DNA of 64,000 nucleotides, from NCBI RefSeq assembly GCF_019352895.1, contig NZ_JAAAFX010000009.1, forward strand, positions 1,010,764 to 1,074,763. The letters run 5' to 3'. Source of the DNA: Variovorax boronicumulans. Its GTDB lineage: Bacteria > Pseudomonadota > Gammaproteobacteria > Burkholderiales > Burkholderiaceae_C. Each line of letters opens with the position of its first letter. Within the stretch, counting starts at the first letter, position 1. Below are positions 45,186 to 56,347 of the stretch, piece by piece. Below the pieces are notes generated by a model, which saw only the letters and a program-made list of their open reading frames with translations, ran no database searches and had not been told where the DNA came from. A program made the translations under genes and the position numbers.

Positions 45186-46157
45186 ATGAAGTTGACCCGA
45201 CTGGCCGCCGGCCTGGTCCTGGGAATGGGCATGGCCTGCGCCGCGTTCGCACAGACCACGATGAAGATCAGCATCTCGACGGCGCAGAACTCGCACCAGG
45301 GCGTGGCGATCGACACCTTCGCCAAGGAAGTCGCGACCCGCACCAACGGCCGCTACAAGGTCGAGACCTTCTACAACGGCTCGCTCGGCGGCGAGCGCGA
45401 GTCGATCGAGGCGGTGCAGCTCGGCACGCAGGAACTGGCCTTCTCGTCGACGGGGCCGGTGCCCAACTTCGTGCCCGAGACCAAGATCCTCGACGTGCCC
45501 TTCCTGTTCCGCGACAAGGCGCATGCGCGCGCCGTGCTCGACGGCCCGATCGGCCAGGAGATGCTCGGCAAGTTCGACGCCAAGGGCTTCAAGGCGCTGG
45601 CATGGGCCGAGAACGGCTTCCGCCACATGACCAACAGCAAGCGCGACGTGAAGGCGCCCGAGGACCTCAAGGGCCTGAAGATGCGCACCATGGAGAACCC
45701 GGTGCACATCGCCGCGTACAAGGGCCTGGGCATCATCACCACGCCGATGGCCTTCCCCGAGGTCTTCACCGCGCTGCAGCAAGGCACGGTCGACGGCCAG
45801 GAGAACCCGCTGCCGGTGATCATGTCGGCCAAGTTCTCGCAGGTACAGAAGCACCTGACGCTGACCGGCCATGTCTACTCGCCCTGCATCTTCGTGATGA
45901 ACAAGGCCGCCTTCGACAAGCTCGGTGCCGCCGACAAGACCGCCTTCCTCGAAGCCGCCAAGGTGGCGGTCAAGGCCAACCGCGACCGCGTCGACCAGGA
46001 CGACGCCAACGGCGTGAAGGAACTCCGCGCCCAGGGCATGACCGTGATCGACAACATCGACAAGGCCAAGTTCGTCGCGATGCTGGCGCCGGTCAATGCC
46101 GACTTCGAGAAGCAGTTCGGCAAGGCCAACCTCGACAAGATCCGCAACGTGCAGTAA
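45186..46157 (+). CDS. TRAP transporter substrate-binding protein (DctP family)
   Basis: A 323-residue periplasmic receptor with a signal peptide ending at FAQT. Ligand-carboxylate and domain motifs of the family are visible: YNGSLGGERESIEAVQLGTQ, ENGFRHMTNSKRDV and LKGLKMRTMENPVH, the last containing the conserved Arg. Followed by genes for the small and large TRAP permeases. AGGAG precedes the ATG. The ligand is presumably an organic acid. The 141-bp upstream gap holds a small hairpin and no recognisable promoter. Confidence 0.93.
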   Translation: MKLTRLAAGLVLGMGMACAAFAQTTMKISISTAQNSHQGVAIDTFAKEVATRTNGRYKVETFYNGSLGGERESIEAVQLGTQELAFSSTGPVPNFVPETKILDVPFLFRDKAHARAVLDGPIGQEMLGKFDAKGFKALAWAENGFRHMTNSKRDVKAPEDLKGLKMRTMENPVHIAAYKGLGIITTPMAFPEVFTALQQGTVDGQENPLPVIMSAKFSQVQKHLTLTGHVYSPCIFVMNKAAFDKLGAADKTAFLEAAKVAVKANRDRVDQDDANGVKELRAQGMTVIDNIDKAKFVAMLAPVNADFEKQFGKANLDKIRNVQ

Positions 46158-46193
46158 CGCTCGGGCAACCGTCCCCTGCGGGGATGGTCGGGG

Positions 46194-46223
46194 GCCCGCC
46201 GCTCGATCGGCGGGCTTTTTTTT
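46194..46223 (+). terminator. Terminator between the TRAP receptor and permease genes
   Basis: Perfect 8-bp stem GCCCGCCG/CGGCGGGC with loop CTCGAT and eight T residues, between the receptor stop (46157) and the small permease start (46245). It should lower permease expression relative to the receptor. Confidence 0.92.
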
Positions 46224-46244
46224 GGTTTCTCGAACGGCTTTGAG

Positions 46245-46739
46245 ATGAAAGAAAAATTCCTTGGATTGGAGCGCTGGACGACGACAGCGTCGATGGTGCT
46301 CGCCTGCCTGATGCTGGTGGTCGCCTCGGCACTGGGCGTGTTCCAGATCGTCACGCGCTTCGTGCTCGAACAACCCGCCGAATGGAGCGAGATCCTGATT
46401 CGGGTGAGCCTGATCTGGATGGTCTTCCTCGGCATTCCCATGGCCTTCCGCCAGGGTGCGATGGTGAGCGTGGACGTGCTCTACCGCTGGAGCCCGCCGC
46501 GCTTTCGCCGCGTGCTCGACGCGGTCGTGAGCCTCGCGGCCCTGACGCTGATGCTGGTGATCCTCTGGTACGGCTGGGACTACGCGATGCGCGGTCGCGT
46601 GCAGACCATGGCCGGGCTGGAGAGCCTGTCGATGGTCTGGGCCTACCTCGCGCTGCCGGTCGGCGCCGTCTTTTCCCTGTTCGGCATCGCCGGCAATTTC
46701 CTCGATCCGAAGCGGCTCGAGCTGGAGACCGCGCAATGA
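46245..46739 (+). CDS. TRAP transporter small permease (DctQ family)
   Basis: A 164-residue four-helix membrane protein. The family motif EWSEILIRVSLIWMVFLGIP lies near residue 45 and the end of the fourth helix near 150. It partners the large permease, whose ATG overlaps its stop by 4 bp. Confidence 0.92.
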   Translation: MKEKFLGLERWTTTASMVLACLMLVVASALGVFQIVTRFVLEQPAEWSEILIRVSLIWMVFLGIPMAFRQGAMVSVDVLYRWSPPRFRRVLDAVVSLAALTLMLVILWYGWDYAMRGRVQTMAGLESLSMVWAYLALPVGAVFSLFGIAGNFLDPKRLELETAQ

Positions 46740-48013
46740 CGCCGGTGATGGTTGCAACGATGGTGCTGTGTTTCGCACTGTCGGTCTCGGTGGCGGTGTC
46801 CATCGGCCTGGCTTCGGTGGTGGGCATCCAAGTGTCGGGCGCCAACATGCTGATTTCCGCCAAGGAGATCTTCAGCTCGATCAACAAGTTTCCGCTGGCG
46901 GCAATTCCGTTCTTCATCCTTGCGGGCAACCTGATGGAAACCGGCGGCATCTCGCGCCGGCTCGTCGAGTTCGCCAAGAGCATCGTGGGCGGCGTGCAGG
47001 GCGGCCTGCCGATGACCTGCGTGCTGACCTGCATGATCTTCGCGGCGGTCTCGGGCTCGTCGGTGGCGACCACCTTCGCGATCGGCGCGATCCTGATCCC
47101 GGCGCTCATCAAGCACGGCTACCCGACCTCGTATGCGGCGGCCCTGCAGGCCACCAGCGCGGAGCTGGGCGTGATCATTCCGCCGTCGATCCCGATGATC
47201 CTCTACGGCGTGAGCGCCGAGGTCTCGATCGGCGAACTGTTCATCGCGGGCTTCGGCCCCGGCATCCTGATCAGCCTCGCACTGATGCTCTTCGTCTGGA
47301 TCTACTGCAAGTGGAAGGGCTGGGGCAAGAACGACGGCGAAGGCCGCATGCCCTTCGGCCGCGCGCTGTGGCAGGCCGGCTGGGCCCTGCTGATGCCGGT
47401 GATCATCCTGGGCGGCATCTACGGCGGCATCTTCACGCCGACCGAAGCCTCGGCCGTGGCGGTGTTCTATGCGCTGGTCGTGGGCGTGGTGATCTACCGC
47501 GAAATCAAGCTCACCGACCTCTACGTGATCCTGCGCAAGTCGGTGCTGTCGTCGGCGGTGATCATGTTCATCATCGCCAACGCGGGGCTGTTCGCCTTCC
47601 TGATCACGCGCGCCGGCGTGCCCGACGCCATCGGCCACTGGCTGCAGGAAGTGCTCAAGTCGCCGGCCATGTTCCTGCTGGGCGTGAACGCGGCGCTGTT
47701 CATCATCGGCATGTTCATCGAGACCAGCGCGGCCATCATCGTGCTGGCGCCGATCCTCGCGCCGGTGGCGGTGCACTTCGGCATCGACCCGGTGCACTTC
47801 GGGCTGATCATGGTGGTCAACCTCGCGCTCGGCATGATCACGCCGCCCTTCGGCGTGAACCTGTTCGCGGCCTGCACGGTGGCGCGCATCTCGCTCGACC
47901 GCATCGTGAGGCACCTGATCCCGTTCGTGCTGGTGATCCTCGCCTGCCTGATGGTGATCACCTACGTGCCCTGGGTCTCGCTGGCCCTGCGCGACCTGGT
48001 CTACGCCAGGTAG
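46736..48013 (+). CDS. TRAP transporter large permease (DctM family)
   Basis: A 425-residue membrane protein with about 12 hydrophobic segments, the ion-coupled transport subunit. Hallmarks include FPLAAIPFFILAGNLMETGG, SGSSVATTFAIGAILIPAL and ITPPFGVNLFAACTVARISL. It is coupled to the small permease. Its last 13 bp overlap the convergent AraC gene. Confidence 0.94.
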   Translation: MTPVMVATMVLCFALSVSVAVSIGLASVVGIQVSGANMLISAKEIFSSINKFPLAAIPFFILAGNLMETGGISRRLVEFAKSIVGGVQGGLPMTCVLTCMIFAAVSGSSVATTFAIGAILIPALIKHGYPTSYAAALQATSAELGVIIPPSIPMILYGVSAEVSIGELFIAGFGPGILISLALMLFVWIYCKWKGWGKNDGEGRMPFGRALWQAGWALLMPVIILGGIYGGIFTPTEASAVAVFYALVVGVVIYREIKLTDLYVILRKSVLSSAVIMFIIANAGLFAFLITRAGVPDAIGHWLQEVLKSPAMFLLGVNAALFIIGMFIETSAAIIVLAPILAPVAVHFGIDPVHFGLIMVVNLALGMITPPFGVNLFAACTVARISLDRIVRHLIPFVLVILACLMVITYVPWVSLALRDLVYAR

Positions 48014-48798
48014 TCGCGGCGCAGGTACACGCTCGGCGGCACGCCGAGCGTGCGCCGAAACATCGCCGTGAACGCGCTGGGGCTCTCGTAGCCGTGCGAC
48101 AGCGCCACCTCCAGGATCGACGCCCCGCCCGCCAGCTTCGGCAGGCTCAGCAGCAGCCGCGCCTGCCGGCACCAGGCGCCGAAGTTCATGCCCGTCTCGC
48201 GCTGGAACAGGCGCGCCAGTGTGCGGGGGTTCATGTGCAGGCGCAGCGCCCAGTCGTCCAGCGTGGCCGGCAGCGCGGGGTCGCGCACCAGTTCCTCGCA
48301 CAGCACGGCCAGGCGCGCATGGCGCGGCATCGGCACATGCAGCGCCAGCGCGGGCGCGGCCTCGATCTCGTCGAGCATCAGCTCCATCACCCGCTCGTCG
48401 CGCCCGCCCGGCGCGTAGTCCAGCGGCAGCGCGGCGGCCGTGACGATCAGCGTGCGCAGCAGTTCGCCGACCTGGATCACGCGACAGTGACGACCCAGGT
48501 CCGCGCGCATGCCGGGCTCGACGAAGACGGTGCGCATGCGCACCTCGCCCGCCATGCGGATCTGGTGTTCCATGCCGCCCGGCACCCACACGCCGCGCCC
48601 CGTCGGCACCACCCAGCTGCCGGCCGCGGCGCTCACCAGCATCACGCCCGAGATGGCGTGGATCAGCTGTCCGCGCCGGTGCGTGTGCGGCGGGATGACA
48701 GCGTCGCCCTCGGGGTCGGTGGCCAGCACCGCGACCGCGCGCGGGGTCGATTCGCCCTGTTCTGGGCGCAGGTCGAGCGGCGTGAAGTGTTTGTCCAT
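48001..48798 (-). CDS. AraC-family transcriptional regulator
   Basis: A 265-residue regulator. The N-terminal half is cupin-like (IPPHTHRRGQLIHAISGVML). The C-terminal 100 residues contain the two helix-turn-helices, with LHMNPRTLARLFQRETGMNF and GYESPSAFTAMFRRTLGVPP. I chose ATG 48798 because it starts the cupin domain; a longer in-frame form begins at 48873. Divergent from the MFS gene, its likely target. Confidence 0.88.
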   Translation of the reverse strand: MDKHFTPLDLRPEQGESTPRAVAVLATDPEGDAVIPPHTHRRGQLIHAISGVMLVSAAAGSWVVPTGRGVWVPGGMEHQIRMAGEVRMRTVFVEPGMRADLGRHCRVIQVGELLRTLIVTAAALPLDYAPGGRDERVMELMLDEIEAAPALALHVPMPRHARLAVLCEELVRDPALPATLDDWALRLHMNPRTLARLFQRETGMNFGAWCRQARLLLSLPKLAGGASILEVALSHGYESPSAFTAMFRRTLGVPPSVYLRRDYLA

Positions 48799-48890
48799 TT
48801 CGCGACGATTCTTGCCGATTCGTAGCGAGATGATCTTCACAGGGCTTCCTACGATGCTTTTTTCCTCAGGCAAATGAAAGAAGCGATCGA

Positions 48891-50081
48891 ATGAACAAGC
48901 GCCGACTCGGGCTGCTCACCGGCACCCATGCCGTCAATGACCTCTACCAGGGGCTGGTGCCCGCCCTGCTGCCCATCATGGTGCTGGAGCGCGGCTACAG
49001 CTACACCGCGGCGGCCGGGCTGATGCTGGCGGCCACCGGCCTGTCGAGCGTGGTGCAGCCGCTGTTCGGCCTCTATGCCGACCGCCACCCGCGCAGCTGG
49101 CTGGTGCCCACGGGCTTCCTGGTGGCCGCCCTCGGGGTGGTGCTGGCGGGCCTGAGCCAGAGCTACCTGCTGACCTGGATCGCGATCGCGCTGTGCGGCC
49201 TGGGCATCGCGGCCTACCATCCGCCCGCCACCGTGGCGGCGCGCGCGGCCGGCGGTGCCTCGCAGAAGGCGATGAGCGTGTTCTCGGTGGGCGGCACCAT
49301 CGGCGCCTCCTTCGCGCCGGTGCTGGCGGCCACGGTGGTCGGCGGCGGCAGCCTGTCTCGCAGCTACCTGCTGGGCCTGCCGGCGCTGGCGATGGGCGTG
49401 GTGTGGCTGGTGGCGAACGCCGGGCGCGGCGCGGCCTCCGCGGCCACGGCCGCCGCCGCGCGCCAGGCCCGCAGCGCGGTGGCGAAGCCGCGCAACGACT
49501 GGCGCGCCTTCGGCCTGCTGGTGGCCACCATCGTGGGCTGGTCGATCCCCTACGTCACGGTGCTGTCGATGCTCTCGCTGCGCATCACGCGCGACCTGCA
49601 CGGCACGAGCTTCCAGGGCGCCGCCGCGCTGACTGCCTTCACCGCCGCGGGCGCCGTCGGCACGCTGCTGGGCGGCTGGCTGGGCGACCGCATCGGCCGC
49701 ATGGCCACGATCCGCACCGGCTACCTGCTGGCCCTGCCCGCGCTCGCCGGCCTGGTGCTGGCGCCGGGCGCAGCCTGGGCCATGGCCTGCACCGCGCTGC
49801 TCGGCATGTGCATGTTCCTGCCCTTCGCCGCGCAGGTCACGCTGGCGCAGGACTACCTGCCGCGCAATCCGGCCACGGCCAGCGGCATCACCTTGGGGCT
49901 GGCGCTGTCGGTCGGCGGGCTGGCGTCGCCGCTGTTCGGCATGCTGTCGGACGCGCGCGGGCTCGGCGTCACGCTGACGGCGGTGCTGGGCGTGCTGTGC
50001 ATCGCGACGGTGCTGGCCTTGCGCATGCGCAACCGGACGATGCAGCCGATGCCGCCCGAGATCGAAGCGATGGCCGCCTGA
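48891..50081 (+). CDS. MFS transporter, fosmidomycin-resistance (Fsr) type
   Basis: A 396-residue major facilitator with about 12 membrane helices. THAVNDLYQGLVPALLPIMV at the N-terminus and LPRNPATASGITLGLALSVG near the C-terminus resemble the Fsr group of efflux pumps. The loop GLYADRHPR and its counterpart GDRIGR are the MFS motif A. The neighbouring AraC regulator suggests inducible export. The substrate is not known. Confidence 0.88.
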   Translation: MNKRRLGLLTGTHAVNDLYQGLVPALLPIMVLERGYSYTAAAGLMLAATGLSSVVQPLFGLYADRHPRSWLVPTGFLVAALGVVLAGLSQSYLLTWIAIALCGLGIAAYHPPATVAARAAGGASQKAMSVFSVGGTIGASFAPVLAATVVGGGSLSRSYLLGLPALAMGVVWLVANAGRGAASAATAAAARQARSAVAKPRNDWRAFGLLVATIVGWSIPYVTVLSMLSLRITRDLHGTSFQGAAALTAFTAAGAVGTLLGGWLGDRIGRMATIRTGYLLALPALAGLVLAPGAAWAMACTALLGMCMFLPFAAQVTLAQDYLPRNPATASGITLGLALSVGGLASPLFGMLSDARGLGVTLTAVLGVLCIATVLALRMRNRTMQPMPPEIEAMAA

Positions 50082-50167
50082 GGCCCGGCGCTGTCACTGA
50101 AAAATCATCGGGATGTCATCGCGCTGCGCCATGCTCCGGCCTTCGATCCTCGAAGGCTGCGGCTGCC

Positions 50168-50683
50168 ATGTTCCCCACCAAGACCGACAAGGCGCGCGAC
50201 GAACTGCATGGCGGGCGCCGCACGCTGAGCCAGCGTGAGCGGGCGCTGCTGCTGATGGCCGACGGCCGGCGCTCGCTGAGCGACTTCAGCCCGCTGTTCA
50301 GCAACCGCGGCGAGGCCGAGCAGGCAGTCCAGGCGCTGGTGCAACAGGGCTACCTGCAGGCCCCGGCCGCCGCGTCCGCCCCACCACCCGCGGCCGTGCA
50401 ACTGCCGCCGGCCACCTCGGCCGACACCTTCGACGGCAAGCGCTCGCTGGCCACCACGCGGATGTTCCTGTTCGACATCTGCGAACGGATGTTCGTGCGC
50501 CGCGACCCGGCGCTGGCGCACCAGATCCGCCATGCCTTGCGCGAGGCCCGCGACCGCGCGTCCATGCTGGAGATCGCCGCGCTGATGCTCGCCGAAGTCG
50601 AGAAAAGCGCCGGCGCCGAACGCGCCACGTCGCTGCGCGAGCGCATCGACCGGTTGCTGCCCTTCACCGAAATCGTTCATTGA
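50168..50683 (+). CDS. Hypothetical protein with a winged-helix-like N-terminus
   Basis: A 171-residue soluble protein that I do not recognise as a named family. The first 65 residues (GGRRTLSQRERALLLMADGR, then EAEQAVQALVQQGYLQ) look like a small winged-helix or degenerate regulator domain. An Ala/Pro linker follows, then a helical C-terminus (TTRMFLFDICERMFVRRDP ... MLEIAALMLAEVE). No signal peptide or membrane segment. It lies directly upstream of the glycine riboswitch, and codon use matches its neighbours. Confidence 0.6.
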   Translation: MFPTKTDKARDELHGGRRTLSQRERALLLMADGRRSLSDFSPLFSNRGEAEQAVQALVQQGYLQAPAAASAPPPAAVQLPPATSADTFDGKRSLATTRMFLFDICERMFVRRDPALAHQIRHALREARDRASMLEIAALMLAEVEKSAGAERATSLRERIDRLLPFTEIVH

Positions 50684-50721
50684 CGCCCCGCCCTGCTCCT
50701 GGCGATCCACTACACTCGCGG

Positions 50722-50924
50722 GGTCAGGAGAGAGCCTCGCACGACGGGGCCGCCGAAGGCGCAGGGGATTCCCCCGAACGCTCAGGCAAAAGGACTGACG
50801 AGGCGCCGGTGACCACCGGCGTTTCCTTGCTGGAGAGAGGCCGCCGTACCGGAAACGACGCAGCGGCCCACCGAAGGAGCAAACCCCGATCGTGGGGCGA
50901 ATCTCTCAGGTAAAGCGGACAGCA
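50722..50924 (+). ncRNA. Tandem glycine riboswitch
   Basis: Two aptamers in series. Aptamer 1 has GGAGAGAGCC near 50727, CCGCCGAAGGCGCA near 50750 and CGCTCAGGCAAAAGGAC near 50779. Aptamer 2 repeats these as GGAGAGAGGCCGCC near 50832, CACCGAAGGAGCAAA near 50869 and CTCTCAGGTAAAGCGGACA near 50903. These are the conserved core elements of the class. It precedes gcvT by about 55 bp, so glycine should turn on the cleavage operon. Confidence 0.95.
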
Positions 50925-50979
50925 GGGGTGGCCCGTGGCGTTGCAGCCATGGATTTCGACTGCCCCTTTGGAGTGCCCC

Positions 50980-52152
50980 GTGGCTGCTTCTTCCGCCCCC
51001 GCTACCGAACTTCTCCAGACCCCGCTGCACGGCCTGCACATCGAACTCGGCGCCCGCATGGTGCCCTTCGCAGGCTATTCGATGCCGGTGCAGTACCCGG
51101 CCGGCCTGATGGCCGAACACCGGCACACGCGCACGGCCGCCGGCCTGTTCGACATCTCGCACATGGGCCAGTTGCGCCTGGTCGGGCCCGACGCCGCGGC
51201 CGCCTTCGAGACCCTGATGCCGGTCGACGTGGTCGACCTGGCGCCCGGCAAGCAGCGCTACGGCCTGCTGCTCGACGACGCGGGCGGCATCCTCGACGAC
51301 CTGATGTTCTTCAACGAAGGCCACGACTCGCTGTTCGTGATCGTCAACGGTGCCTGCAAGGTGGCCGACATCGCCCACATCCAGCAGAAGATCGGCACGC
51401 GCTGCGAAGTGCAGCCCCTGCCCGACCATGCGCTGCTCGCGCTGCAGGGCCCACAGGCCGCGGCCACGCTGGCGCGGCTGTCGCCGGGCATCGAGCGCTT
51501 CGTGTTCATGACCGGCGGCGCGGTGCAGATCGGCGGCATCGCGGCCTTCGTCACGCGCAGCGGCTACACCGGCGAAGACGGCTTCGAGATCTCGGTGGCC
51601 GCGAAGGACGCCGATGCGCTGGCCCGGCTGCTGCTGGCCCAGCCCGAGGTCCAGCCCATCGGCCTGGGCGCGCGCAACTCGCTGCGGCTCGAGGCCGGCC
51701 TGTGCCTCTACGGCAACGACATCGACACCACGACCACCCCGGTCGAGGCCTCGCTCAACTGGGCGATCCAGAAGGTGCGCCGCGCGGGCGGTGCGCGCGC
51801 GGGCGGCTTCCCGGGCGCCGACCGGATCCTGGCCCAGCTCGCCGCGGCCACGACCGGCGCGGCCGGCCACACCGACCACCACACGCTCAAGCGCAAGCGC
51901 GTGGGCGTGGTCGCGCTGGAACGCATCCCGGTGCGCGACGGCACGCTGCTGCAGTCCTTCGAAGGCCACGACATCGGCAGCGTCACCAGCGGCCTGCTCG
52001 GCCCCACGGCCGACCGCTGCATCGCCATGGGCTACGTGGCCACGGCCTTCGCCGAGCCCGGCACGCGCATCCAGGCCATCGTGCGCGGCAAGCCGGTGCC
52101 GATGGAGGTCTCGACCCTGCCCTTCGTTCCGACCCGTTACTACCGCGGCTGA
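50980..52152 (+). CDS. gcvT: Glycine cleavage system T protein (aminomethyltransferase)
   Basis: A 390-residue tetrahydrofolate-dependent enzyme that releases ammonia from the lipoyl-bound intermediate on GcvH and makes methylene-THF. Motifs: FDISHMGQLRL near residue 50, SRSGYTGEDGFEI-like TRSGYTGEDGFE near 190, and the C-terminal GSVTSGLLGPTADRCIAMGY. The start GTG 50980 is preceded by TTTGGAG at 6 nt; a GTG 45 bp upstream is possible but inside the riboswitch platform. Confidence 0.95.
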   Translation: MAASSAPATELLQTPLHGLHIELGARMVPFAGYSMPVQYPAGLMAEHRHTRTAAGLFDISHMGQLRLVGPDAAAAFETLMPVDVVDLAPGKQRYGLLLDDAGGILDDLMFFNEGHDSLFVIVNGACKVADIAHIQQKIGTRCEVQPLPDHALLALQGPQAAATLARLSPGIERFVFMTGGAVQIGGIAAFVTRSGYTGEDGFEISVAAKDADALARLLLAQPEVQPIGLGARNSLRLEAGLCLYGNDIDTTTTPVEASLNWAIQKVRRAGGARAGGFPGADRILAQLAAATTGAAGHTDHHTLKRKRVGVVALERIPVRDGTLLQSFEGHDIGSVTSGLLGPTADRCIAMGYVATAFAEPGTRIQAIVRGKPVPMEVSTLPFVPTRYYRG

Positions 52153-52215
52153 ACCTCGCGGAGCCGGCTAGGCTCTGCACCCCTGAACATTTTTTCCACG
52201 AGGAGTCTTTTCACC

Positions 52216-52587
52216 ATGAGCATCAAGTACACCAAGGACCACGAATGGGTCGCGGCCGAAGGCGATGCCGCCACCGTCGGCATCACCGTGCACGCACAGG
52301 ACGCGCTGGGCGACGTGGTCTTCGTCGACCTGCCCGAGGTCGGCAAGACCTTCGCGCAGGGCGAAGTCGCCGGCGTCGTCGAGTCGGTCAAGGCCGCGGC
52401 CGACGTGTTCATGCCCGTGTCGGGCGAGATCACCGAAGTCAACGAGGCGCTGCGCGCCGACCCCTCGCTGGCCAACAGCGACCCGCTGGCCACCGGCTGG
52501 TTCTTCAAGGTCAAGCTCAGCGAACCCGCGCAGCTCGATGCGCTGCTGGAAGCGGCCGACTACGACAAGTTCGCTGCAGAGAGCTGA
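52216..52587 (+). CDS. gcvH: Glycine cleavage system H protein
   Basis: A 123-residue lipoyl carrier that shuttles the aminomethyl group between P, T and L proteins. The lipoylated lysine is in VESVKAAADVF near residue 59. The full family length is present, starting MSIKYTKDHEWV. Follows gcvT by 63 bp in the operon. Confidence 0.97.
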   Translation: MSIKYTKDHEWVAAEGDAATVGITVHAQDALGDVVFVDLPEVGKTFAQGEVAGVVESVKAAADVFMPVSGEITEVNEALRADPSLANSDPLATGWFFKVKLSEPAQLDALLEAADYDKFAAES

Positions 52588-52622
52588 TTCCGCTTCTTCG
52601 TCCCCGTCTTTTCCTCACCGCC

Positions 52623-55520
<2,898 letters not shown>

Positions 55521-55561
55521 GCCACTGCACAATCGATGTTCCCTTTCACACGGAGACATCG

Positions 55562-56347
55562 ATGAGTCAACAGAACCAGCCCCTCGACGGACAGATCGCC
55601 TGGGTCACGGGCGGCGGCAGCGGCATCGGCCTGGCCGGCGCCATCGACCTTGCGAAGGCGGGTTGCCGCGTCGTGATCTCCGGGCGCAATGCCGCCAAGC
55701 TCGAGGCCGCGGTGGCCGAGGCCGAAGCCAAGGGCGCGCCGCAGGGCCGCATCAGCGCGATGCCGCTCGATGTGGGCGACCGGCCGGCGGTCGACAAGGT
55801 CGCAGCGGCCATCGAGGCCCAGCACGGCGGCGTCGACATCCTGGTCAACAGCGCGGGCATCAATTTCCCCAAGCGCTTCTGGAACGAAACCGACGGCGAC
55901 ACCTTCGCCAAGGTGGTGAACATCAACCTCAACGGCGCGACCTTCTGCACGCTGGCCGTGCTCAAGGGCATGCAGGCGCGGCGCCGCGGCACCGTGATCA
56001 ACATCGCCTCCTTCGCGGGCTGGCACCAGAGCTTCCTCACCGGCCCGGCCTACGTGGCGAGCAAGGCCGGCCTGATCGCGATGACGCACAACTTCAACAT
56101 CGAGCAGTGCGTGCACGGCCTGCGCGCCACCTCGGTGTGCCCGGGCGAGGTGGCCACGCCGATCCTCAAGAACCGGCCGGTGGAGCCGAGCGCCGAAGAC
56201 AAGGCGCTGATGCTGCAGGAGGAAGACCTGGGACGCACCATCCGCTTCATCGCCGAGATGCCGCCGCACGTGTGCATCAACGAGCTCGTGATCGCGCCGG
56301 TCCACAACCGGATCTTCATGGGCGGCAGCGAGTTGCAGCGGCGCTAG
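55562..56347 (+). CDS. Short-chain dehydrogenase/reductase
   Basis: A 261-residue classical SDR. Cofactor site VTGGGSGIGLAGA near residue 15, NSAGINFP (NAG motif), and catalytic Ser/Tyr/Lys in NIASFAGWHQ and YVASKAGL. It begins 41 bp after gcvP on the same strand without an intervening terminator, so it may be read through from the gcv operon. The last 4 bp overlap the convergent TerC-family gene. The substrate is unknown. Confidence 0.88.
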   Translation: MSQQNQPLDGQIAWVTGGGSGIGLAGAIDLAKAGCRVVISGRNAAKLEAAVAEAEAKGAPQGRISAMPLDVGDRPAVDKVAAAIEAQHGGVDILVNSAGINFPKRFWNETDGDTFAKVVNINLNGATFCTLAVLKGMQARRRGTVINIASFAGWHQSFLTGPAYVASKAGLIAMTHNFNIEQCVHGLRATSVCPGEVATPILKNRPVEPSAEDKALMLQEEDLGRTIRFIAEMPPHVCINELVIAPVHNRIFMGGSELQRR

